This document shows positions 27,472 through 35,311 of a stretch of 64,000 nt of DNA, one piece after another (the stretch's first letter is position 1; each line of letters begins with the position of its first letter). Location: the NCBI RefSeq assembly GCF_003711225.1, contig NZ_CP031030.1, positions 5,084,001 to 5,148,000 on the forward strand, read 5' to 3'. The translations under genes and the position numbers were made by a program. The stretch comes from Runella sp. SP2. Lineage in GTDB: Bacteria; Bacteroidota; Bacteroidia; Cytophagales; Spirosomataceae. Below the pieces are notes generated by a model. That model did no database searches and was not told the origin of the DNA. It saw nothing but the letters and a program-made list of their open reading frames with translations.

Positions 27472-29268
27472 ATGGCCAAACAACACACCTTTCATATTCC
27501 TGTCATGGGGCTGGGGTTTACAATGGAAACGCCCATTAAAGTCGCTCGTTACGGGATTTCATCCGTGATTTCAATCATCGAAGACGAACTCATGGAACGC
27601 CTCCGCGAATTATACAGTCCGTGGGTAAACGATTCTTTTTCACCCATCGCTCCCCACGAAGAAGATTACCGCGCGCGTCGGATTGCGTCGTACCTCAACT
27701 TGGTCAATCGTATCGTCAAACAACAAATCGAAACGTTACGAAATCTTCCTTTTTCCCTTGGAAACGACCTCGTGAAGTACTTTGAGCTACTTCCTGACGA
27801 CTCACCCGTCAAGCTTATTTACCAAAAGATGACAACGCTCGAAGACGGCCCTGCCAAAATAGAGCTTCAAGAACAGCTTCGGAGTGAAGTAAAAGCGGGA
27901 GCTATTGATGTCAATATTATGTCCAAAGTCGATCGTAATACCTACACCAAAGACGGCGAAATGCTTCCAAAAGAGTTTTCGGATGCGTTGTCGAGCTTAC
28001 GCGGATTTGCGACTAGCGAGTTGGAATCGTCAGTGGTATTTTCGGCGGGTTATAACCCGCGTTTGTACGCCTACATCGACACCTTCCCCGACTTTTTACC
28101 CGACGAAACGGGGCAGTTGAAGAAAAAAATTATCCTAAAAGTAAGCGACTACCGTTCGGCACTTACGCAAGGAAAAATATTGGCAAAAAAAGGTCTGTGG
28201 GTTTCCGAATTTCGGATTGAATCGGGCCTCAACTGCGGCGGACACGCGTTCGCTACCGACGGCTTGTTGTTAGGCCCCATCATGGAGGAGTTCAAAAACA
28301 ACCGCGAAGCCCTTGCCGAAGAACTTTGGGCACTTTGCAACCAAGCCCTAACTGCCAAGGGAGTACCCACCTTTGCGGCCGTTCCTCACCTTAGGATTAC
28401 GGTACAAGGAGGCATTGGCACGGCCAACGAAAACCAGTTTTTGCTCGACTACTACCAAGCCGACGCCACTGGCTGGGGGAGTCCGTTTTTGTTGGTTCCA
28501 GAAGCAACCAGCGTCGATGAGGTCACGCTTCATCAACTCGCCACGGCCAAGCCCGACGATTATTACTTGAGCCACGCGTCGCCGCTTGGGATTCCGTTTA
28601 ACAATTTCCGCAAAAGCTCCGCGCACTTGCAAATTGAAAAACGCATTGCCAAAAACCGCCCTGGAAGCCCCTGCTACAAAAAATTTTTGGTGTCCAACAC
28701 CGAGTTTACCGAAATCCCTATTTGTGCCGCATCTCGCCAGTACCAGCACCTCAAAATCAAGCAATTGCAAGAACAAGGGCTACCTACCACCGACTACGAA
28801 ACACAACTTGCGACGGTAATCGAAAAAGATTGTCTTTGTGAAGGGTTAGGTGCTTCGGCCTTGTTGAAAGACGGCCTTGCTCCCGCTCACAACTTAAAAG
28901 CAGTGTCGGTATGCCCAGGGCCTAATTTGGCGTACTTTTCAGGGATATTTACCTTTAAACAAATGGTGGATCACATTTATGGGCGTACTAATTTGCTCAA
29001 TTCGGTGAAGCGTTCCAATTTGTTTGTGAACGAACTTCGGATGTATATCGACTATTTTGAGAAAGATTTAAAGAAAAATACCGAACAACTTACGACCAAA
29101 AAACTTCGGTCGCTGCAGTTGTTCAAGGCCAATCTTTTGGAGGGAATTTCGTACTACCAGCGACTGATTCCACAACTTAAAAACGAGGCGGAAAGCTACT
29201 TAAACGAAATGCGGGCGGAGTTGGCGCAGTTTGAAGAAGCTGTGCAGCAAATTGTTTTGCCCGTGTAA
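27472..29268 (+). CDS. Large conserved protein of unknown function
   Basis: I start the gene at 27472 (MAKQHTFHIPVMGLGFTMETPIKVARYGISSVISI, 598 residues); the 14 residues before it come from an ORF that starts in an untypical position. I do not recognise a named family. The opening resembles an (alpha/beta)8 flavin or nitronate-oxidase-like barrel (PVMGLGF, GISSVISI). FRIESGLNCGGHAFATDGLLLGPIMEEF and LRITVQGGIGTANENQFLLDYYQADATGWGSPF could be glycine-rich cofactor sites. Cysteines cluster in CLCEGLGASAL and SVCPGPNLAYF, and could bind a metal or cluster. The C-terminal ~90 residues are a helical segment. It has no signal peptide. It ends next to a strong hairpin before gatC. A second large unknown is 1.9 kb downstream. 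Confidence 0.7.
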   Translation: MAKQHTFHIPVMGLGFTMETPIKVARYGISSVISIIEDELMERLRELYSPWVNDSFSPIAPHEEDYRARRIASYLNLVNRIVKQQIETLRNLPFSLGNDLVKYFELLPDDSPVKLIYQKMTTLEDGPAKIELQEQLRSEVKAGAIDVNIMSKVDRNTYTKDGEMLPKEFSDALSSLRGFATSELESSVVFSAGYNPRLYAYIDTFPDFLPDETGQLKKKIILKVSDYRSALTQGKILAKKGLWVSEFRIESGLNCGGHAFATDGLLLGPIMEEFKNNREALAEELWALCNQALTAKGVPTFAAVPHLRITVQGGIGTANENQFLLDYYQADATGWGSPFLLVPEATSVDEVTLHQLATAKPDDYYLSHASPLGIPFNNFRKSSAHLQIEKRIAKNRPGSPCYKKFLVSNTEFTEIPICAASRQYQHLKIKQLQEQGLPTTDYETQLATVIEKDCLCEGLGASALLKDGLAPAHNLKAVSVCPGPNLAYFSGIFTFKQMVDHIYGRTNLLNSVKRSNLFVNELRMYIDYFEKDLKKNTEQLTTKKLRSLQLFKANLLEGISYYQRLIPQLKNEAESYLNEMRAELAQFEEAVQQIVLPV

Positions 29269-29290
29269 TATACAACTTCCCGAAAGTTCA

Positions 29291-29330
29291 ACCCTCCCGA
29301 AAGTTTAAAACTTTCGGGAGGGTCCGTTTT
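29291..29330. terminator. Hairpin, CCCGAAAGTT family, copy 2; two-way terminator
   Basis: Perfect 16-base arms (ACCCTCCCGAAAGTTT and its complement, 29291-29323) around a one-base centre, followed by CCG and six T residues. It separates the convergent unknown gene and gatC. It is a member of the dispersed family seen at 1541 and 35227, with GGGAGGG replacing GGGAAG in both arms. Confidence 0.85.
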
Positions 29331-29618
29331 TTATTCAATCACCTTAGGCACACGGAAGTACGTTCCGTCTTGCGAAGGCGCATTTACCAACGCTTGCTCT
29401 CTTGGCAAGTGATTTCCGACCACATCTTCACGCATCACGTTGATTTCGGCCGATATGTGAGTCAAAGGGGCTACACCTGTCGTGTCTAATTCATCCAACT
29501 GCTCCATCCACGACAACACGCTCTCTAGGCTTTTCAACAACGGAGCTTCTTCTTCGGGTTTCACTTCCAAACGCGCCAAATGCGCAATCTTGTGAAGCGT
29601 ATCTTTATCTATTTGCAT
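29331..29618 (-). CDS. gatC: Asp-tRNA(Asn)/Glu-tRNA(Gln) amidotransferase subunit C
   Basis: A 95-residue GatC subunit. GatCAB converts misacylated Asp-tRNA(Asn) and Glu-tRNA(Gln) to the correct amides; the C subunit stabilises the A-B complex. The family pattern is plain: IDKDTLHKIAHLARLEVKPEEE at the start, LESVLSWMEQLDELDTTGVAPLTH in the middle, and MREDVV and the C-terminal FRVPKVIE. The length is normal. gatA and gatB are not adjacent, which is usual in Bacteroidota. Confidence 0.95.
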   Translation of the reverse strand: MQIDKDTLHKIAHLARLEVKPEEEAPLLKSLESVLSWMEQLDELDTTGVAPLTHISAEINVMREDVVGNHLPREQALVNAPSQDGTYFRVPKVIE

Positions 29619-29734
29619 TCTCTCAATTTTTCCACAAAATTATGACTTTATCCACAATTTGAAGGGATTGAATATTTTTTTGGTGGAAAACTGCAACCTT
29701 TTCTATTCCCTTGCATTATGGATTCAAATGATTA

Positions 29735-30304
29735 TTGAGTTTGAAAACCGTCGCTGACCCCATAAACGTCTCCCAACCCCTCGATGAACAGGCATTTGGG
29801 CAACTCTACGATGCGTATTATTCCAAAATTTTTGGATACGCTTTTCGTCGGGTGGGAGATTATGACATTGCCCGCGATGTGGCCGCCGAAACGTTCTTGA
29901 AGGCATTTTTAAACCTAAAAAAGTACCGTTTTGAAGGCCATCACATTTCGGCTTGGTTGTACAAAATTGCCACCAACGAAATCAAGCTCTTTTTTCGTAA
30001 CCAAAAATACCGCCCCGATTTGTTTGGACAGTTGTCGGACGATATGCTTTCTGACCGCGAACTGCTCACAGTTTTTGAACGCGAAAAGAACGAAGCCGAA
30101 CGCCAAATGGCCGACTATGAAGCATTTGCCGACGTACAGCGTCACCTCAAAACCCTTGACATCAAGTACCAAGAGGTGATTGCACTCAAATATTTTGAAG
30201 AAAAAAGCATTGCTGAAATCAGTCTTATTTTAGACAAGCCCGAAGGAACAGTCAAGTCGCTGTTGTCGCGGGGCATCGACTATTTACGGCAAAAATGCGG
30301 CTAA
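29735..30304 (+). CDS. ECF-type RNA polymerase sigma factor
   Basis: A 189-residue sigma-70 family (ECF) factor. Region 2 is FGQLYDAYYSKIFGYAFRRVGDYDIARDVAAETFLKAFLNLKKYRFEGHHISAWLYKIATNEIKLFFR, and region 4 is LKTLDIKYQEVIALKYFEEKSIAEISLILDKPEGTVKSLLSRGIDYLRQK, with the helix-turn-helix near the end. No in-frame ATG exists before the conserved region: upstream is a TGA stop, so initiation is probably at TTG 29735 (or TTG 29741). The next gene on the strand, 23 bases after its stop with the ATG start chosen, encodes a small membrane protein that could be its anti-sigma factor. Confidence 0.9.
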   Translation: MSLKTVADPINVSQPLDEQAFGQLYDAYYSKIFGYAFRRVGDYDIARDVAAETFLKAFLNLKKYRFEGHHISAWLYKIATNEIKLFFRNQKYRPDLFGQLSDDMLSDRELLTVFEREKNEAERQMADYEAFADVQRHLKTLDIKYQEVIALKYFEEKSIAEISLILDKPEGTVKSLLSRGIDYLRQKCG

Positions 30305-30333
30305 TTACCCAACCACTTTAACTCAAGTTGGCC

Positions 30334-30792
30334 ATGGAACCAATGGACGAATTCGAAAAAAAATTACAAAACCTAAAAAAACCTCAGGTGATGACCGAAC
30401 ATCAAGCGTATTTAAAATTACCCATCCTCAACACCCGCAAATCGGCCGCGATAGGCTGGTGGTTGGTGGCTTTGCCTTGTTTTTTATTGGCTTGCGTACT
30501 GGTGCAACTCGTCTCGGGCGGCAACATTCGCGTATTGGATATGTTATTTAGTACCCTTGAGGTTTTCGACCGCTCGCATGGCGGCTGGTTTTCGCCCTTG
30601 GTCTTTGTGATTTTTCCGATGGTAGCAGCGGGAATGAACCTCCTTTCGCTCCTCAACGTGCTGTACGATGCCGAACGCCGTGAACTTACAATTACGCTCA
30701 AAGTACGTTTCTGGAATCTGTTCTTGATTTTTGTGGGGTTTGGAGCTGCCCTCTTTATCGGATTTCACGCCCTTCTCCAGCATTTCCATTAA
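30334..30792 (+). CDS. Membrane protein downstream of sigma factor, candidate anti-sigma
   Basis: A 152-residue protein starting at ATG 30334. The N-terminal ~45 residues are soluble (EPMDEFEKKLQNLKKPQVMTEHQAYLKLPILNTRKSA). Three hydrophobic helices follow (AIGWWLVALPCFLLACVLVQLV, WFSPLVFVIFPMVAAGMNLLSLL and NLFLIFVGFGAALFIGFHALL). It overlaps no gene and begins 29 bases after the sigma factor stop. The order sigma-membrane protein with a cytosolic N-terminus fits an anti-sigma factor, but I see no zinc-type HxxxCxxC motif, so it is not the common ZAS type. Function is inferred from position. Confidence 0.65.
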   Translation: MEPMDEFEKKLQNLKKPQVMTEHQAYLKLPILNTRKSAAIGWWLVALPCFLLACVLVQLVSGGNIRVLDMLFSTLEVFDRSHGGWFSPLVFVIFPMVAAGMNLLSLLNVLYDAERRELTITLKVRFWNLFLIFVGFGAALFIGFHALLQHFH

Positions 30793-30841
30793 TGTTTACA
30801 GGCTCATTTTTTCATCCATATACTATACAATCACCACTTTT

Positions 30842-31060
30842 ATGCACTGGTTTGTTCGAAAAGGTATTTTTTTTAAGCCCATTTCCCCCGTTGGCTGGGC
30901 ATTGTTTATCCTTGTAGCCATGTACGCTGTCCACGCGTTGATTGAGGTCAATGAGCATTCACATTCGACCATGGAGACAATCATAAACTGGTTTTTCAGG
31001 GTGATTTTAGTAGGCGTTGCCTATACCATCGTAGCATATTTTATGTCAGAAAAAGAGTAG
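30842..31060 (+). CDS. Small membrane protein, unknown
   Basis: A 72-residue protein from ATG 30842 (MHWFVRKGIFFKPISPVGW), with two hydrophobic helices (VGWALFILVAMYAVHALIEV and MVTI-type IINWFFRVILVGVAYTIVAYFM) and a short charged tail (SEKE). A longer frame beginning at 30731 overlaps the preceding membrane gene and is less plausible. It follows the candidate anti-sigma by 49 bases and might belong to the same transcript. No family recognised. Confidence 0.55.
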   Translation: MHWFVRKGIFFKPISPVGWALFILVAMYAVHALIEVNEHSHSTMETIINWFFRVILVGVAYTIVAYFMSEKE

Positions 31061-31198
31061 TTTGTCCACAAGCAAGCGTGCTGATATGGGAGTTTATTGT
31101 ATTTTTGTCAAGACCAAGTATTCGCTTTTCTTTTCAAAATATTGTCTTAAAAAAACTTGAAAAGGTTACAAAACTGGGCATCAACAAACGTCTTTCCC

Positions 31199-32665
31199 AT
31201 GAGCATCAAGTACGATAAACACATAGGCACCAAACAAAAAGCCCTTCGCATCAACTTAGACCGCCGCATTTATGGCTCTTTTGCCGAAATTGGGGCGGGC
31301 CAAGATACTGCCGCTCACTTTTTTAAGGCAGGAGGTGCTTCAGGAACCATCGCCAAAACCATGTCGGCCTACGACATGAAGTTTAGCGACGAAATCTACG
31401 GTCCCGAACCCAGCGGTCGCTACGTGGTAGAATCGCGCTTGATGAAAATGATTCAGCACGAGTATGACCTCGTCGAACAACGCTTGGCCGAAAAACGCGG
31501 CGCCGATAGTTTGTTTTTTGCCTTTGCCAATACCGTCGTTGCCCTCAATTACCAAAAAAGTAACGAAGGCCACGGCTGGCTCGGACTGCGTTTTCAACTC
31601 ACGCCCCGCGCTCCGTACAACGACGTAGTGATTCACATCAAAATGCTCGACAACGACAGCATTTTGCAACAACAAGCCTTGGGAGTGATTGGGGTGAATT
31701 TGATTTATGCTTGTTTTAATTACTACAAATCGCCCGAAACTCTATTGATGTCGTTGATGGATGACCTCGGCCCCGACCGCGTCCATATCGACATGATTCG
31801 GATTCAAGGACCTGATTTTAACCACGTTGACAACCGACTTTTGAGTTTATATTTGGTCAAACACGGCTTTACCGAAGTAGCCATGTTTGGCCCCGACGGG
31901 CAAGTATTGCAGCCGTCAGAAGCCCTCTACAAAAAACATATTTTGTTATTACGCGGGCGACTTCGCCCCATCACCAACGTCCACATCGATATGCTTCGCA
32001 ATGGCCTTAAACAGTTTAAGGCCGAACCCGACGTGGACGAGAAAAAAGTGATGATGGTAGCTGAGCTGACACTCCAAAACCTCCGTGGCCTCGAAAAAGA
32101 CATCAACGAGAAGGATTTCCTCGACCGCGTGGACGTGCTGAGCTCGATTGGTCAAACGGTAATGATTTCCAACTACCACGAGTATCACCGTTTGGTGGCA
32201 TTTTTGGCCAAAACCACCCGCCTCAAAATTGGGTTGGTTTTGGGGGTTCCTAATTTGGAGTACATTTTTGAAGAAAGTTATTACCAAAACCTTCCAGGTG
32301 GCATTTTGGAGTCGTTTTCGACCTTGTTTAGTCGCAACGTGAAGCTGTTTGTGTATCCTACATTTAAAAACGGGAAGCTTTACAACTGCCAAAACTTCGA
32401 ATTGTCCACCAATTTGCAGCCGCTTTTCCACTATTTGGTCTGCAACGATAAAATCGAGGACATCCGCGACTACAACGAAGACAACCTACGGATTTCAACC
32501 GACCGCGTTCTCGAACTCATCAAGCGAGGCGAACCTGGCTGGGAAGAAAGCGTACCGACCGAAGTTGCCGAAATGATTAAAAACAAGTGTCTGTTTGGGT
32601 TTCCGTGCGTAGTGTATGAGCCCAAAATGGCCGCCCACATTCACCAAGCGGTAGGGAATTTGTAA
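31199..32665 (+). CDS. Second large conserved protein of unknown function
   Basis: A 488-residue protein. The frame opens at TTG 31157, but the ATG at 31199 gives MSIKYDKHIGTKQKALRINLDRRIYGSFAEIGAGQDTAAHFFKAGG, which looks like the true N-terminus. I do not recognise a named family with certainty. The stretch YGSFAEIGAGQDTAAHFF is glycine-containing near the N-terminus and might bind a nucleotide. Later, GYI-like segments (LGVIGVNLIYACFNYYKSPETLLMSLMDDLGPDRVHIDMIRI) suggest alternating strands and helices, and the C-terminus holds FGFPCVVYEPKM. No signal peptide is apparent, so it is cytosolic. It ends 2 bases before a toxin-antitoxin remnant. It sits on the same strand as the other unknown (27472). 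Confidence 0.68.
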   Translation: MSIKYDKHIGTKQKALRINLDRRIYGSFAEIGAGQDTAAHFFKAGGASGTIAKTMSAYDMKFSDEIYGPEPSGRYVVESRLMKMIQHEYDLVEQRLAEKRGADSLFFAFANTVVALNYQKSNEGHGWLGLRFQLTPRAPYNDVVIHIKMLDNDSILQQQALGVIGVNLIYACFNYYKSPETLLMSLMDDLGPDRVHIDMIRIQGPDFNHVDNRLLSLYLVKHGFTEVAMFGPDGQVLQPSEALYKKHILLLRGRLRPITNVHIDMLRNGLKQFKAEPDVDEKKVMMVAELTLQNLRGLEKDINEKDFLDRVDVLSSIGQTVMISNYHEYHRLVAFLAKTTRLKIGLVLGVPNLEYIFEESYYQNLPGGILESFSTLFSRNVKLFVYPTFKNGKLYNCQNFELSTNLQPLFHYLVCNDKIEDIRDYNEDNLRISTDRVLELIKRGEPGWEESVPTEVAEMIKNKCLFGFPCVVYEPKMAAHIHQAVGNL

Positions 32666-32667
32666 GA

Positions 32668-32757
32668 TATGCTGGTAAACTGCCTATTGGTATGGCAAAT
32701 GAACTTCAACGCCATATAACCCAAAGCCGTGATGAATGGAACAACCGCACTATTTAA
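32668..32757 (+). pseudogene. Antitoxin C-terminal remnant (VapB-like)
   Basis: An open stretch reading YAGKLPIGMANELQRHITQS-type residues, ending at a TAA at 32755-32757. The composition and its overlap with the following toxin frame (which starts at 32736) are those of a small VapB-type antitoxin's end (KLP...ELQRHI..SRDEWNNR). The N-terminal part is absent: the stretch begins three bases after the stop of the upstream gene, with no start codon in place. It is therefore a truncated antitoxin gene. Inference from pattern and position. Confidence 0.6.
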
Positions 32758-33266
32758 TTGACACAAATGCTGTCATTGATTATCTCGGCAACAAACTTCC
32801 TGCTTCGGGGATGGGCTTTATGAATATGATTGTTGATGCAGTTTCTAATGTTCGGTCATTTCCAAAATTGAAGTGCTTGGCTTTAATACTCCAGAAGAGC
32901 ACTTCTGATTTTACTGATGATACGATTGTATTGGGGTACGAATAAATGCAGGATATAGTAACATTCTTTTTAAAACACATAGGAAACATTAGAATAAACA
33001 CATAGTGAACATAGAAAGTCTTTTGTGTGCTATGTGAAAATTCTGTGTGAACTATGTGTTTACATTTTCCTAGTCAACTGCAAAACTTCGTACACTTGAG
33101 TGTGGTAGAGGCAAGTATCGAAATCCGAAAAAGACATAAGACCAAGTTACCAGATGCTATCATTGCCGCTACGGCTCTTGTTTATGGCTTAGTGTTAATC
33201 TCTCGTAATGTCTCCGATTTTAAAAGTATTGATGGTTTACAAGTTATTGACCCACATCTATTGTAA
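32736..33266 (+). pseudogene. Broken VapC-like PIN domain toxin with repeat insertion
   Basis: The first frame reads HYLIDTNAVIDYLGNKLPASGMGFMN, the classic start of a PIN ribonuclease with the first acidic residue (LIDTN). After NV at about 32850 the original frame is lost: SVISKIEVLGFNTPEEHF is readable in another frame (32852-32905), then the first frame resumes as TDDTIVLG and stops at 32945. The C-terminal half (IEIRKRHKTKLPDAIIAATALVYGLVLISRNVSDFK) is intact at about 33093-33266, with the PIN acidic residues in LPDAIIA and SRNVSDF. Between the halves lies a CACATAG palindrome (32996-33062). The gene has at least two frameshifts and an insertion, so it is inactive. Confidence 0.82.
32996..33062. 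repeat. CACATAG palindromic repeat, copy 2, inside vapC remnant
   Basis: The ends are AAACACATAG and CTATGTGTTT; inside lies CTATGTGAAAATTCT, identical to part of copy 1 at 5935-6017. The copy is shorter and less regular. A flanking AAACACATAGGAAACATTAG (32973-32992) suggests a partial second unit. It interrupts a PIN-domain gene. Confidence 0.72.
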
Positions 33267-33344
33267 AAGCAAAATGAGAAGCTAAATACCCAACATTTGA
33301 TAAAGAACGCCCTAACACCTAATTTTGTGCATAAATTGTTCACT

Positions 33345-35147
33345 ATGCACAGAATCATTGTTAGTTGTCTTTTAGCCATTTGCGCAGGGATAGGGTTGAG
33401 TTCGTACGCACAGCAAACGGCTCCCAGCCCTGTGGGCCTTCAACGAGACACTACCTACCGCGCCGACACCGCCGCTGTAGTCATCACCGCCGCCGTCCGT
33501 ATCTATGACTTATCGCACGTTTCGGTCTGCCCAGGCAGCACCATTTTCGTTCCGTTTGATTTTGAGGGCAAATTTGAAGAAAAAAATCGCTTTTTGGTTC
33601 AGATTTCGGACGTATCAGGACGCTTTAGTACCATTTCTGACTCCCTTCAACACGGCCCTGCCCGCATTGTCCTTCCCCAAAACCGCGCGGGTTTGGTAGC
33701 TGTTCGCGTGATTTCAACTCACCCTAGCGTAGTAAGTGCACCTACGCGCCTGATGGTCTTGCCTTTGCCCCAAGCTAAAATAGAAACCAACGACGGCGGA
33801 AGTATCGCTAAAATTGGCCCAGGCCAAGCCGCCACTTACCGCGTATCGCTCACGGGAGCCGCTCCTTGGTCGTTCACTATTTCGGATGGAACCGTTGTCA
33901 CCAATACCTTAGTCAACCCCTACGTGACCCAAGTAAGCCCCAAAGAAACCACTTCGTACAAAGTTACGTCCATCCTCAATGCTTGCGGAAGCGGTACTGG
34001 CTCGGGTGAATTGGTGGTACAAGTAAGCCAAGATACCTTGCCCGCCATTGCCCTCAAAGCCGTACCCAAAGCAGGGTTTCGCATTTGTACAGGAACGCCC
34101 TTTCAAATCAATTTTAACGCGACGGGGAAATACAACATCGGCAACGGTTTCGTCGTCCAACTTAGCGATACCACGGGGCAAAATTTTACTAACATCTCAG
34201 AACTCGCTACCGAAAGCCCTATCATTGCCAAAACACCTTTTTCGTTGAAGGCGGGCAATTACAAGCTTCGGGTCGTTTCTACTTTTCCAACGATTTCCAG
34301 TGATACCGTCGATGTCAACGTTTCAGCTCCTGCCACAGCTACCCTTCGCCGCGACTCGCTCGAAATCCCCGAAGGAGGTGCTACCAACCTTACCGTTGAC
34401 TTCGGTGGCGGTGGTCCTTGGTTTGTCTTGCTATCGGACGGCACGTACCAAAACGACATTCGGGTGACACCTTACACGTTAAAAGTAAGTCCTAACGACC
34501 CAACGACTTATAAAATTACGTCGGCGGGAGGCTACTGCGGCGTAGGAACGTTTTCGGGAACGGCCGTGGTCAAAGTAAAAATTCCACCTGCGACCATCTC
34601 CACGGGCAACCTTTCGGATAAAATCATTTGCTCAGGTACTGAAATCACCGTTCCTTTTACGACGACGGGGCGTTTTGAGAATGCCAATAAATTCATTGTA
34701 CAAATTGCCGATACGAGCGGAAAATGGGTAAATCTTCCTACGGTGGGAGGATTAAGTGCGCTTCGTGCTAAGATTTCGCCGCCGTTTCTCAAAGATACCC
34801 TCACTACGCACCAATTGCGCGTCATAGGCACATTTCCATTTACCGAAGGAGTTCCTACCAATATCAACGTAATGATGCAAAACGCGGCTTCGGCGGCTGT
34901 TACGGGCGGGGGAGTGATTCGGCCTGGGGGAGCGTCTCGGATTCGAGTAGCTTTCAAAAATGGCTTACCACCGTGGTCGTTTGTATTGTCTGACGGAACT
35001 ACGGTCAACGGAACGTTTATCAATCCGTACCAAATTACGGTCAACCCTCGTACTACCACCGAATACAAAGTGGTTTCGCTCAACAACACCTGCGGAACGG
35101 GGATAACGAACGGTCCTTCGGCAACCGTAACCGTCGATACGAATTAA
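33345..35147 (+). CDS. Secreted protein with three tandem Ig-like repeat pairs
   Basis: A 600-residue exported protein; the start at 33345 (MHRIIVSCLLAICAGIGLSSYA) gives a clean signal peptide. The mature part contains three similar units of about 190 residues. Each unit has a first beta-rich half with a VCPGST / ICTGTP / ICSGTE opening and an xxVQISDxSG core. The second half has PWSFTISDGT (or PWFVLLSDGT, PWSFVLSDGT), then NPYxxxVxPxxTTxYKVTS, and ends with NACGSGT, GYCGVGT or NTCGTGI. Such repeats form Ig-like folds and occur in cell-surface or adhesin-type proteins of Bacteroidota. No sorting domain is visible at the C-terminus. Function not known; surface adhesion is an inference. Confidence 0.78.
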   Translation: MHRIIVSCLLAICAGIGLSSYAQQTAPSPVGLQRDTTYRADTAAVVITAAVRIYDLSHVSVCPGSTIFVPFDFEGKFEEKNRFLVQISDVSGRFSTISDSLQHGPARIVLPQNRAGLVAVRVISTHPSVVSAPTRLMVLPLPQAKIETNDGGSIAKIGPGQAATYRVSLTGAAPWSFTISDGTVVTNTLVNPYVTQVSPKETTSYKVTSILNACGSGTGSGELVVQVSQDTLPAIALKAVPKAGFRICTGTPFQINFNATGKYNIGNGFVVQLSDTTGQNFTNISELATESPIIAKTPFSLKAGNYKLRVVSTFPTISSDTVDVNVSAPATATLRRDSLEIPEGGATNLTVDFGGGGPWFVLLSDGTYQNDIRVTPYTLKVSPNDPTTYKITSAGGYCGVGTFSGTAVVKVKIPPATISTGNLSDKIICSGTEITVPFTTTGRFENANKFIVQIADTSGKWVNLPTVGGLSALRAKISPPFLKDTLTTHQLRVIGTFPFTEGVPTNINVMMQNAASAAVTGGGVIRPGGASRIRVAFKNGLPPWSFVLSDGTTVNGTFINPYQITVNPRTTTEYKVVSLNNTCGTGITNGPSATVTVDTN

Positions 35148-35189
35148 GTGGATTGTGCGTCTGGCAGGAAAATCGGGTTTTGGAATGTG

Positions 35190-35305
35190 CGTCTGGTTGC
35201 TCACAACCAGACGTTCGGGTTTTGTCACCTTCCCGAAAGTTCAAAACTTTCGGGAAGGTCTAAACTTTCGGGAAGGTAACAAAGATCGGGTTGTGAGCAA
35301 CCCTC
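35190..35305. repeat. Stacked dispersed hairpins (both families)
   Basis: Three hairpins within 116 bases between convergent genes. First, 35190-35213: perfect arms CGTCTGGTTG and CAACCAGACG with loop CTCA. Second, 35227-35259: perfect 15-base arms ACCTTCCCGAAAGTT and complement, then a second half copy to 35278. Third, 35286-35305: GGGTTG and CAACCC with loop TGAG. Together they may also terminate transcription from both sides. Confidence 0.85.
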
Positions 35306-35311
35306 AGCACG

